Positions 1-6,563 of a stretch of 13,018 nt of DNA are shown here, one piece after another (within the stretch, counting starts at the first letter, position 1; the number at the start of each line of letters is the position of its first letter). The translations under genes and the position numbers were made by a program. The stretch comes from Methylophilaceae bacterium (lineage in GTDB: Bacteria > Pseudomonadota > Gammaproteobacteria > Burkholderiales > Methylophilaceae), in assembly GCA_947379975.1 (NCBI GenBank), contig CANCPF010000035.1, positions 1 through 13,018 on the forward strand. The letters are read 5' to 3'. The notes below the pieces were generated by a model. It saw only the letters and a program-made list of their open reading frames with translations, ran no database searches and was not told where the DNA came from.

Positions 1-226
1 AATTTACCGTAGGCCGATACAAGGCTTTACCTTGCTCAATTAGCTCTTGCGCGGCTTGGTTTGCGCTTAGGGCAGAGGCTAGTGTTGGGTCATGTGATAA
101 GGCTTGCTGATAAATATCCACCAGTGATTGCGCTTTATATTCACTGGCATTGATATCTGCAGCATAGGCATTAGCCGCAAAAAATACGACTGAACAAAGG
201 CTAGTAAAAATCAGTTTTTTAGGCAT
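1..226 (-). CDS. TolC-family outer membrane channel protein, N-terminal part (truncated by window edge)
   Basis: Reading from the ATG at 224-226, about 75 codons are visible before the window ends. The product begins MPKKLIFTSLCSVVFF with a hydrophobic stretch and an AxA-type signal-peptidase site (ANAYA, cleavage near residue 22-23). The mature start contains LVDIYQQALSHDPTLASA and then ALYRPTVN. This is the usual opening of TolC/type I secretion outer membrane proteins, where a helix with 'L...YQ.AL..DP.L..A' precedes 'A...L.P.V'. Such proteins form trimeric outer-membrane beta-barrels with a periplasmic alpha-barrel and serve as exit ducts for RND pumps or type I secretion. The start lies only 12 bp after the methyltransferase stop, so the two are very likely co-transcribed. 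No strong Shine-Dalgarno is seen. The body of the gene is outside the window, so the assignment rests on the N-terminus only. Confidence 0.8.
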   Translation of the reverse strand, partial: MPKKLIFTSLCSVVFFAANAYAADINASEYKAQSLVDIYQQALSHDPTLASALSANQAAQELIEQGKALYRPTVN

Positions 227-238
227 ATTCAACGTCAG

Positions 239-967
239 TTAAAATTCAAACTTAATCGCTTGTGGAGCGTTTATTAATGCGGGCAAGCATGTTTCAAAAA
301 ACACATCATGTCTGAAACTATCTTCGTTAACGCGGGTAGTAAGCGTGGCTTGCATCACTGGCATTTCACCAATCACGGCAAATAGGCGACCACCATTTTT
401 AAGCATTTTTTCTGCGGCAGTTGGACGTAACGGTATTGAGCCGCTAAATACAATGACATCATAGGGTGCAGCTTGTGCAAAGCCATTTACCGCATCACCC
501 ACATGCAGACTTACATTGTGGATATTCTGTTTTTGTAAACGTGCTTTGGCAATATCTGATAATTCTTGATGAATTTCTACTGCATCTACATGATCGGCCA
601 AGGTCGCTAGCAGCGCTGTTAAATAGCCGCTGCCGGTACCTACCAATAATACTTTGTCAGTTTTTTTTACGTTAAGCGCCTGTAAGATTCGGCCTTCTAA
701 TTTAGGTGAAAGCATGCTTTGACCGTGACCAATCGGCAGTTCAACATCAGCAAACGCTAAACCTTGCTGTGCTTCTGCGACAAACGCCTCGCGTGGCACT
801 TGGTTAAAGAGCTCAAGTACGACTGGGTCTAATACTTCCCAAGTGCGAATTTGCTGTTCTATCATATTGAACCTAGCTTCGCGGTTGCTAAAACCAGCGG
901 CATCGCCGCTAATATTGAATCTTGCTTCGTTAGAGAAGTCACTTTGGGTTTGTGCAGTTTGTATCAT
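239..967 (-). CDS. protein-L-isoaspartate O-methyltransferase family protein (divergent)
   Basis: The 242-residue cytoplasmic protein has the PCMT-like fold order. A helix ARFNMIEQQIRTWEVLD (31-47) is followed by PREAFV (58-63), an IGHGQSMLSP segment (79-88) where classical enzymes have G.TIS.P, and SAM motif I LLVGTGSGYLTALLA (107-121). An acidic residue ends the next strand (AVEIHQE, 129-135), and YDVIVFSGS (169-177) stands where typical PCMTs have an FDAIIVTAA-like strand. Family members methylate L-isoaspartyl residues in damaged proteins using SAM. The changed substrate-side motifs make true repair activity uncertain. The first 34 residues hold an imperfect internal duplication (FSNEARFN / FSNREARFN), and the family core seems to begin at the second copy. 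An alternative start at Met35 (ATG at 863-865) has AGG six bases upstream, whereas the ATG at 967 has AGGA 13 bases upstream. It lies between an RND pump and a TolC homologue and leads into the latter. Confidence 0.8.
   Translation of the reverse strand: MIQTAQTQSDFSNEARFNISGDAAGFSNREARFNMIEQQIRTWEVLDPVVLELFNQVPREAFVAEAQQGLAFADVELPIGHGQSMLSPKLEGRILQALNVKKTDKVLLVGTGSGYLTALLATLADHVDAVEIHQELSDIAKARLQKQNIHNVSLHVGDAVNGFAQAAPYDVIVFSGSIPLRPTAAEKMLKNGGRLFAVIGEMPVMQATLTTRVNEDSFRHDVFFETCLPALINAPQAIKFEF
864..935 (-). repeat. Imperfect tandem duplication with internal hairpin in the methyltransferase 5' end
   Basis: Two related segments, about 864-892 and 912-936, are offset by 48 bp and encode FSNREARFN and FSNEARFN respectively, differing by a one-codon indel and a few substitutions. 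Between them a perfect 6-bp inverted repeat (AGCGGC at 896-901, GCCGCT at 905-910, three-base loop) encodes part of the ISGDAAG linker. The second coding copy matches the sequence expected at this point in the family, so the first copy plus hairpin looks like added material. Confidence 0.6.
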
Positions 968-997
968 GGCAAAATTTCATTCCTATCAATTTCAATT

Positions 998-1025
998 ATT
1001 ATAGCGCATGCACTTGATCTGCAAG
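998..1025 (-). promoter_or_regulatory. Putative sigma70 promoter for the methyltransferase-tolC pair
   Basis: On the minus strand a perfect TATAAT lies at 998-1003. A CTTGCA (-35-like) hexamer lies at 1020-1025 with a 16-bp spacer, or TTGCAG one base closer with 15 bp. The box is 31 bp upstream of the ATG at 967, in the 83-bp gap after the RND pump gene, so the pair can be transcribed separately from the pump. The -10 is convincing; the -35 is only moderate. Confidence 0.5.
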
Positions 1026-1029
1026 CTGA

Positions 1030-1056
1030 ATTTAAACAGTAATAAGCGGTTTAAAT
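1030..1056. repeat. 8-bp inverted repeat overlapping the RND pump stop codon
   Basis: ATTTAAAC at 1030-1037 and GTTTAAAT at 1049-1056 are exact inverted copies separated by 11 bases. The repeat covers the pump stop codon (1051-1053) and sits just upstream of the promoter at 998-1025. There is no T-tract, so it is a weak terminator candidate at best. An AT-rich binding site is the other option. Confidence 0.4.
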
Positions 1057-4000
1057 GATATGTTTAGCTGGCATTTTTACCTTAAACCAAGCGGCATATA
1101 AGGCGGGTAAAAACAGGACTGTGAGAAAAGTTGCTACTGTTAATCCCCCCATAATCGCCACCGCCATTGGACCAAAAAATACACTTCTGGTCAGCGGTAT
1201 CATGGCTAATATTGCGGCAGCGGCAGTTAATACTATCGGCCTAAAGCGTCGAATAGTCGATTCTATGATGGCTTGCCATTCCGCTAAACCAGACGCTTTG
1301 TCTTGGTCAATTTGATCAACCAAGATGACGGAATTTCGCATTATCATACCGGACAGCGCAATAGTGCCTAGCATGGCAACAAAACCGAAAGGTTTATCAA
1401 ATAGCAATAAAGAAACTGTGACGCCGATTAAGCCTAAAGGTGCGGTTAACAGCACTAAAAATACCCGCGAAAAACTTTGCAACTGAATCATTAATAATGT
1501 CAGTACCGCGATGAGAAATAATGGGAAGCCAGCCGCGACTGAAGCCGCACCTTTAGCGGATGCTTCAACCGCGCCACCTGTTTCTATCGATACTCCTAAG
1601 GGTAAATGGGCTTTAATTTGCGTCAGTTGATCCTCGATTTGCTGCGAAACCACAGGCGCTTGCATATTGCCTTGTAAATTAGCGCGCACGGTTACCGATG
1701 GCTCACGATTGCGTCGCCAAATTACGCCTTCTTCAAAATCTGAAGTAATAGTCGCTAATTGCGATAAAGGCACTGTTGCACCGCTAGGCAGATTAATCAT
1801 CAAATCTGGCAGGCGTGAGAGTTGTGTTCTGTCTGTTTGCGAGCCACGTACCACTAAGTCTATGCGTTCATTGCCTTCTCTAAATTCAGTAATATAAAGC
1901 TCCTGCATCGCGCCGTTGAGCAGATTTGAAATGTCCACCGAACTTACACCTAGCAAGCGCGCCTTGGCTTGGTCAATTTTCAGATGTACCACTTTGCTAG
2001 GTTCTTCCCAGCTTAATTGCACATTCACCAAATGATGATTAGCACGCATAATGCCGGCAATTTGCTGTGCAATATCACGTATTTGTGTAATGTTGCTGCC
2101 CGATACTCTAAATTGCACAGGAAATCCCACTGGCGGGCCATTTTCTAGCCGCAATACGGAGCCGCGTAAGGCAGGGAAATCATTTTCAAACAGCTTGAGT
2201 AAATCTTTACGTAGCGCTTCACGTGAGGCTAAGTTTTTGCTTAACACCACAAACTGCCCAAAGCCACGATGTGGCATTTGAATATCTAGCGGCAAGTAAA
2301 AACGCGGCCCACCATTGCCGATATACGCCACAAAATTTTCTATGCCTTCTGTTTGTTGCTCTGAACCGTGCGGAGAAGCATTGTTTTTGAGTTGATATTT
2401 TGCATCCCAATCATGCAGCCAATACTCCAATTTTTTCACTTGATCATTGGTCGCGGCATAAGATGCACCTTCAGTCATGCGTAAATCTATGATTAATTCT
2501 AGTCGCGTTGAATCAGGGAAGAATTGTTGTTGTACCTGAGAAAAGCCAAGCACAGCCAAAATAAATAAGCCTAAAGTGCTCAATATCACAGTTTTGCGAT
2601 AACGCACGCAGGCAGTCACCACCGTGCGAAAGGTTTGATAAAACGGGGTGTTATAAATGTCGTGATGATGGGTATCGATTAATTTATTCGGCTGAATATT
2701 ACTTTTCAAGCGAAGTTGATTTTTGAGCCAAGTTTTAAATTTAGATTGTTTGGGCGCCTCAGCGTAGCTAGGTAATAAATGAAAGCCCAAATACGGCACA
2801 AATATCACTGCAGCAAACCATGAAATAATCAAGGCAATGGCCGACACTTGAAAAATAGACCGTGTATATTCGCCAGTCGAAGATGCCGCCGTTGCGATTG
2901 GCAAAAACCCGGCTACGGTCACCAATGTGCCGGTCAACATTGGCATTGCGGTGGAGTTGTAGGCAAATGCTGCCGCTTTAGCTCTATCCCAGCCTTGCTC
3001 CATTTTGGATGACATCATTTCAACGGCAATAATTGCATCGTCTACCAATAAACCCAACGCTAAGATTAGCGCGCCTAGGGATATTTTGTGTAAACCAATA
3101 TTAAGCAGAAACATCACCAAAAAGGTGCTGGCTAACACTACCGGAATGGTAATGGCGACAATAATGCCGCTACGAAAACCCAAGGAAATAAGGCTGACGC
3201 CCAGCACAATGATTAAAGCTTCGATTAAAGAGTGGACAAAATCATTGACTGAATTCGCGACTATTTTAGGTTGCGAGGTGACGGTTTCTAGCGACAAACC
3301 TACGGTTAATTGCTGCTTGATGCGGGCGGTGATTTTATCCAGCTCATGGCCTAAAGCAATAACGTCACCGCCTTCTTTCATGCTAACGCCTAGTAGTAGC
3401 GCATCTTTGCCTTGAAAACGCACGCGGTCATGCGGCGGATCTTCGTAGCCACGATAAACCTTTGCCACATCGCCTAAGCGGAAATCTTGATTGTTGGCAC
3501 GTAAACGCAAGTCGCGTAAATCATCTAAATTTGCATAGCGGCCAGATACCGCAATGCGAATACGCTCGGCGGCGGAATCAAAAGTGCCGCTACGCACCAC
3601 GGCATTTTGCGCCTGCAAAATATTCACTAAGGTGCTGGTGTTAATGCCTAAGCTGACTAATTTTGCGTTGGTCAGCTCAATAAAAATACGTTGTTTTTGT
3701 TCGCCAAAAAACTCTACTTTGGCGACATCTTTTACCTTTAATAACTCACTTCTAATTAACTCGGCTTGTTTTTTTAGTGCGGCAAAATCAAAGCCATCGC
3801 CAGTTAAGGCATACATGGTGCCGTAGACATCACTAAATTCATCATTAAAAGTCAGGCTTTCAACACCTTGCGGCAAGGTGTTTCGAATATCACCAATTTT
3901 TTTACGTACCTGATACCAGACGTCGGGTACATCTTTTGAGGACGTATCATCCTTAACGACAATAAAAATCATCGATTCGCCAGGTCTTGAATAGCTATTA

Positions 4001-4305
4001 GAATAATCCAAGTGCGGTACTTCTTGGATTTTCTTTTCTAACTTATCGGTCACTTGCTGTTCAACTTCTTGCGCACTAGCGCCCGGCCAAGAGGTGCGTA
4101 CCAACATTACTTTAAAGGTAAAAGGCGGGTCTTCAGATTGCCCAAGTTTAGTGTAGGAAATCAATCCAGCGATAGTAAGTACTAACATCAAGTACAGCAC
4201 TAAAGTTTGATGTTTTAATGCCCAGTCAGATAAGTTAAAACCTGAATTAACAGGCGGTGCTAGGTTTTTTGACGCAGATTGCTGATCATGCTCTAGCTCA
4301 ATCAT
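1051..4305 (-). CDS. RND efflux pump, inner-membrane permease subunit
   Basis: The 1084-residue protein is a full-length resistance-nodulation-division transporter. A membrane segment at about 33-51 is followed by a periplasmic porter domain, a TM2-TM6 bundle (about 355-510), a second half starting near 570, a second porter domain, and a final TM bundle (about 925-1075). The proton-relay pair in TM4 is present as GLLVDDAIIAVE (Asp422, Asp423). In TM10 the stretch GMIMRNSVILVDQ has Arg990 where AcrB-type pumps have Lys; I recall this form from MexK/VexK/TriC-like pumps. It would export substrates by proton antiport together with the adaptor encoded just upstream and an outer membrane channel. 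Its ATG overlaps the adaptor stop by four bases (ATGA), which implies translational coupling. Unusual details are a polar N-terminal tail of about 25 residues and a TM6-TM7 cytoplasmic loop carrying HHHD (546-549). The substrate cannot be read from the sequence. Confidence 0.95.
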   Translation of the reverse strand: MIELEHDQQSASKNLAPPVNSGFNLSDWALKHQTLVLYLMLVLTIAGLISYTKLGQSEDPPFTFKVMLVRTSWPGASAQEVEQQVTDKLEKKIQEVPHLDYSNSYSRPGESMIFIVVKDDTSSKDVPDVWYQVRKKIGDIRNTLPQGVESLTFNDEFSDVYGTMYALTGDGFDFAALKKQAELIRSELLKVKDVAKVEFFGEQKQRIFIELTNAKLVSLGINTSTLVNILQAQNAVVRSGTFDSAAERIRIAVSGRYANLDDLRDLRLRANNQDFRLGDVAKVYRGYEDPPHDRVRFQGKDALLLGVSMKEGGDVIALGHELDKITARIKQQLTVGLSLETVTSQPKIVANSVNDFVHSLIEALIIVLGVSLISLGFRSGIIVAITIPVVLASTFLVMFLLNIGLHKISLGALILALGLLVDDAIIAVEMMSSKMEQGWDRAKAAAFAYNSTAMPMLTGTLVTVAGFLPIATAASSTGEYTRSIFQVSAIALIISWFAAVIFVPYLGFHLLPSYAEAPKQSKFKTWLKNQLRLKSNIQPNKLIDTHHHDIYNTPFYQTFRTVVTACVRYRKTVILSTLGLFILAVLGFSQVQQQFFPDSTRLELIIDLRMTEGASYAATNDQVKKLEYWLHDWDAKYQLKNNASPHGSEQQTEGIENFVAYIGNGGPRFYLPLDIQMPHRGFGQFVVLSKNLASREALRKDLLKLFENDFPALRGSVLRLENGPPVGFPVQFRVSGSNITQIRDIAQQIAGIMRANHHLVNVQLSWEEPSKVVHLKIDQAKARLLGVSSVDISNLLNGAMQELYITEFREGNERIDLVVRGSQTDRTQLSRLPDLMINLPSGATVPLSQLATITSDFEEGVIWRRNREPSVTVRANLQGNMQAPVVSQQIEDQLTQIKAHLPLGVSIETGGAVEASAKGAASVAAGFPLFLIAVLTLLMIQLQSFSRVFLVLLTAPLGLIGVTVSLLLFDKPFGFVAMLGTIALSGMIMRNSVILVDQIDQDKASGLAEWQAIIESTIRRFRPIVLTAAAAILAMIPLTRSVFFGPMAVAIMGGLTVATFLTVLFLPALYAAWFKVKMPAKHII

Positions 4306-5390
4306 AGTTTATTTTCAGTCACAGGTTTTGCCTCAGTAACAGGATGTACTAGCTGATTTTTAATCAAAGTGTGAACGCCGGCAATGGCGATTTTTTCACC
4401 TGCTTGTAAACCGCTAGTAATTAATACACCATCTTCTCTAAATACACCGGCGACAACTTCACGCGGTTGTGCTTTATTATTCGCATCTATCACCCATACT
4501 GTTTTTTGTCCATTTATTGTAGTAAGAGCGCTGCTGGGAATAAGTAGCATGGTATTTTTTTGACCTGATAGCGCCTGAAAACTTACCCCAGCAGTCATCC
4601 CAAAACGTACCGCTTCATCAGTATTTTTAATGCTGACACGGACGTTAAACGTCCGCGTTGCAGAATCTGCCGCAGGTGAAATTTCGCGCACAACGCCGGC
4701 GTAGGGCTTTTGCATATCAGCCCACATTCTCACTTCAACCGCGGTATTTAATTTCACCTCTGTCATACGTGATTCAGGCACTGCGACCAATACTTCAAAT
4801 TCTTTGGTATCGGCAATTTTGGCTACTGTTTCACCAGCCTTGACTACCTGTCCCGGCTCGGCGTGTATCATGGTTACTACGCCATCGCGGTCTGCGCTTA
4901 AGTGACTATATTGCGCTTGATTGCCGGTAACACTGGCTTGTGCTTTTACCTGCGCTAGACGTGCGCCTGCAGTTTTGAGTTCGGCTTCACGCATGTCTAA
5001 GGCAGATGCTGAAATGAATTTTTTAGTGAATAATTGACGTTGACGTTCAACTTCTGCCGCTGCCAGTGAGTAAGTCGCTTCCGCTTCACTTATATTCGCC
5101 GCTGCGGCTGCGGTATTTAGCTGAGCATCAGTCGCGTCTATGTTGGCGAGAATTTGACCTTTTTTAACTTGTGCACCGTTTTCTACCTTACGCGCGATGA
5201 TTTTCCCATCGACTCTAAAAGCTTGGCTAGATTCATATCTAGGGCGCACTTCGCCAACTAATACCATTCTATTGCTTGCTCCAGTTGCGCCAACCACCAT
5301 AACTAATGCCGGACGCGGCGGTGCTAGTGGCGGCTGTGGCTTATTGCAAGCGGTAAGCAAGGTAAACATTAGCAACGCTATAATTTTCAT
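4302..5390 (-). CDS. RND efflux periplasmic adaptor (membrane fusion) lipoprotein
   Basis: The 362-residue adaptor begins MKIIALLMFTLLTAC, a lipoprotein signal with lipobox LTAC, so Cys15 should be acylated and the protein anchored to the inner membrane. Domains in order are a split lipoyl/barrel-sandwich domain (about 52-88, with DGKIIARKVENGAQVKKGQ, and 160-195, with SADRDGVVT and EPGQVVKAGE), an Ala/Glu-rich alpha-hairpin between them (about 90-158), a beta-barrel (about 197-275, with GMTAGV) and a membrane-proximal domain (about 280-345, with LLIPSSAL and VWVID). It links the pump encoded immediately downstream to an outer membrane channel. The ATG at 5388-5390 is preceded by GGA nine bases upstream. 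The 121-bp region in front contains a strong palindrome that may be an operator. The operon has no adjacent regulator gene. Confidence 0.93.
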   Translation of the reverse strand: MKIIALLMFTLLTACNKPQPPLAPPRPALVMVVGATGASNRMVLVGEVRPRYESSQAFRVDGKIIARKVENGAQVKKGQILANIDATDAQLNTAAAAANISEAEATYSLAAAEVERQRQLFTKKFISASALDMREAELKTAGARLAQVKAQASVTGNQAQYSHLSADRDGVVTMIHAEPGQVVKAGETVAKIADTKEFEVLVAVPESRMTEVKLNTAVEVRMWADMQKPYAGVVREISPAADSATRTFNVRVSIKNTDEAVRFGMTAGVSFQALSGQKNTMLLIPSSALTTINGQKTVWVIDANNKAQPREVVAGVFREDGVLITSGLQAGEKIAIAGVHTLIKNQLVHPVTEAKPVTENKL

Positions 5391-5425
5391 ATTTCAATAT
5401 CCATCTATCTTAAAATTCATCAGTT

Positions 5426-5443
5426 ATTAATACGCGTATTGAT
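5426..5443. promoter_or_regulatory. Candidate operator palindrome upstream of the efflux operon
   Basis: AATACGCGTATT at 5429-5440 is a perfect 12-bp palindrome. Beyond one mismatched pair it continues symmetrically, giving ATTAATACGCGTATTGAT (18 bp, one mismatch pair). Its centre lies about 45 bp upstream of the adaptor ATG, where a TetR- or MarR-type repressor site would be expected. The function is inferred from position and symmetry only. Confidence 0.5.
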
Positions 5444-5452
5444 CTTATTTGG

Positions 5453-5479
5453 TGATTGCGCTCATAGAATCGGCAATCA
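5453..5479. repeat. 7-bp inverted repeat between DUF2147 gene and efflux operon
   Basis: TGATTGC at 5453-5459 and GCAATCA at 5473-5479 are exact inverted copies separated by 13 bases. They lie downstream of the DUF2147 stop and upstream of the palindrome at 5426-5443. No T-run follows on the minus strand, so a classical intrinsic terminator is unlikely. It could be a second regulator half-site pair or a weak hairpin. Confidence 0.35.
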
Positions 5480-5511
5480 ATATTGTGCGTTACAAATAAA
5501 TCGCTAGCCAG

Positions 5512-5955
5512 TTATCCGTGAGATTCTCTTTGCCAAATTTGCGTTCTACCCAATAAGCTGAAACCTATAAATCCACGCACTTCTAATTGCTTGCCGGCAT
5601 CTTTTAGCTTTAATTTGACGCGATAAGTATTGCCCGAAAAAGGATCTAGAATTTCATCGCCCTCATAGCTCTCGTCGTGTGCTTTTAAGTTTTTAATGAT
5701 GGTCATACCAATTAATTTTTGATCTTTTCTATCATCTCTACAGGCGGTGCAGTATTCTTCTTTACTAGTCGATATGCCTTTTTCAATCACGCCAGTATAA
5801 ATGTCATGGTCTTTAATAATTCGAACGTAGCCGCTAATTTGGCCATCATCGTCAAAGGTTTTCCATAAGCCTTCGGGTGAAACTGACTCTAAGGCGGAAG
5901 CCGTTCCAACGACTAGCATCAATAAAACAAAAATCATTAAACGGTTGCGATTCAT
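5512..5955 (-). CDS. DUF2147 family secreted protein
   Basis: The 147-residue protein has a cleavable signal peptide (MNRNRLMIFVLLMLVVGTASA, about residues 1-21), so it should act in the periplasm. The mature part shows the DUF2147 pattern: GLWKTFDDDGQISGYVRI (29-46), a CxxC pair (Cys69, Cys72 in YCTACRDD), GMTIIKNLK (83-91), DEILDPFSGNTYRVK (100-114) and the closing VRGFIGFSLLGRTQIWQR (126-143). No biochemical function is established for the family to my knowledge. The small beta-rich form resembles lipocalin-like folds, and the CxxC could bind metal or form a disulphide; both are inference. The ATG at 5953-5955 has AAGG eight bases upstream. It stands alone, with 121 bp to the efflux adaptor downstream and 155 bp to the transporter gene upstream, and has its own TATAAT box. 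Confidence 0.9.
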   Translation of the reverse strand: MNRNRLMIFVLLMLVVGTASALESVSPEGLWKTFDDDGQISGYVRIIKDHDIYTGVIEKGISTSKEEYCTACRDDRKDQKLIGMTIIKNLKAHDESYEGDEILDPFSGNTYRVKLKLKDAGKQLEVRGFIGFSLLGRTQIWQRESHG

Positions 5956-6110
5956 TGCTAATGCCTTGGTAAAGGTTACCTGAACAATATTAAGTGATTA
6001 ACAGTAGCCGTAATGATTAGCTAATGTTTTAGTAAAGTGATTAGTGAAAATTATACTTGAAATATTCAAATCAACTTAACGCGGTTAAATTCAAATGTAA
6101 AGTTACATCG
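5956..6110 (-). promoter_or_regulatory. Intergenic region with TATAAT promoter and three short inverted repeats
   Basis: On the minus strand TATAAT lies at 6050-6055, about 95 bp upstream of the DUF2147 ATG, with a weak TTAAGT 18 bp ahead of it. Three perfect short inverted repeats lie on its upstream side: TTGAA-ATA-TTCAA at 6057-6069, TTAAC-GCG-GTTAA at 6076-6088 and ATGTAA-AG-TTACAT at 6095-6108. The last two directly follow the transporter stop codon. The leader also carries three TGATTA hexamers (5995, 6014, 6038). I see no gene here. Confidence 0.4.
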
Positions 6111-6533
6111 TCATTTTTTAGCAATGATGATTAAGCCCAAAACAATAAACGCTGCGCCTACAGCCATGCGGATACTAATCACTTCTTTGAGTAAGACCCA
6201 CGCAAGTAATATCGCAATCACCACGCTGCCTTTGTCTATCAGCGCAACCGTTGCCACATCGCCCATTTTTAAGGCTTTGTAATAAAAAATCCAAGAACCC
6301 GCTGTAGTAATTGCAGACAGCCCTAGCCAGATGTAATTCACTTTTTGCAGCGATTTTATTTCTATTGGATCCACTGCAAACATGGCAAACATCAGCACGA
6401 ATATACAGACAAAAATTGTGCGAACAGTGAGTCCTAATTCCGCTGAAATACCGGCTAGACCTTGTTTAGCAACCACGGAAGTAAAGCCGGCAAAGCACAT
6501 GGAGAAAAAAGCATACATCACCCAACGTTCCAT
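6111..6533 (-). CDS. Small single-domain EamA (DMT superfamily) transporter
   Basis: The 140-residue inner membrane protein has about five hydrophobic helices (roughly 4-24, 36-54, 67-87, 93-116, 121-138) and one EamA repeat. Typical family features are the opening YAFFSMCFAGFTSVVAKQGL, the middle SWIFYYKALKMGDVATVALIDKGSVV (80-105) and the end LKEVISIRMAVGAAFIVLGLIII. It is half the length of ordinary ten-helix drug/metabolite exporters and matches the short bacterial/archaeal transporter type, which presumably works as a dimer. The substrate is unknown. The start is well supported by GGAGG seven bases upstream. It lies 30 bp after the four-repeat membrane protein gene, so the two are probably one transcript. 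Confidence 0.88.
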   Translation of the reverse strand: MERWVMYAFFSMCFAGFTSVVAKQGLAGISAELGLTVRTIFVCIFVLMFAMFAVDPIEIKSLQKVNYIWLGLSAITTAGSWIFYYKALKMGDVATVALIDKGSVVIAILLAWVLLKEVISIRMAVGAAFIVLGLIIIAKK

Positions 6534-6540
6534 TTTTAAG

Positions 6541-6545
6541 CCTCC
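6541..6545 (-). promoter_or_regulatory. Strong ribosome binding site of the EamA gene
   Basis: GGAGG on the minus strand lies seven bases before the ATG at 6531-6533. It is the clearest Shine-Dalgarno in the window and fixes this start. Most other genes here have weak or no such motif, so this gene may be translated more strongly than its upstream partner. Confidence 0.7.
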
Positions 6546-6563
6546 AAAAGTGAATGTGACTAA

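Noticed and set aside
3005..3415. 136-codon open frame on the plus strand opposite the RND pump gene
   Set aside because: It is an antisense shadow of a strongly conserved pump gene and shows no recognisable protein motifs.
5995..6043. Three TGATTA hexamers as a regulator array
   Set aside because: Spacing is uneven (19 and 24 bp) and the hexamer is likely by chance in AT-rich sequence.
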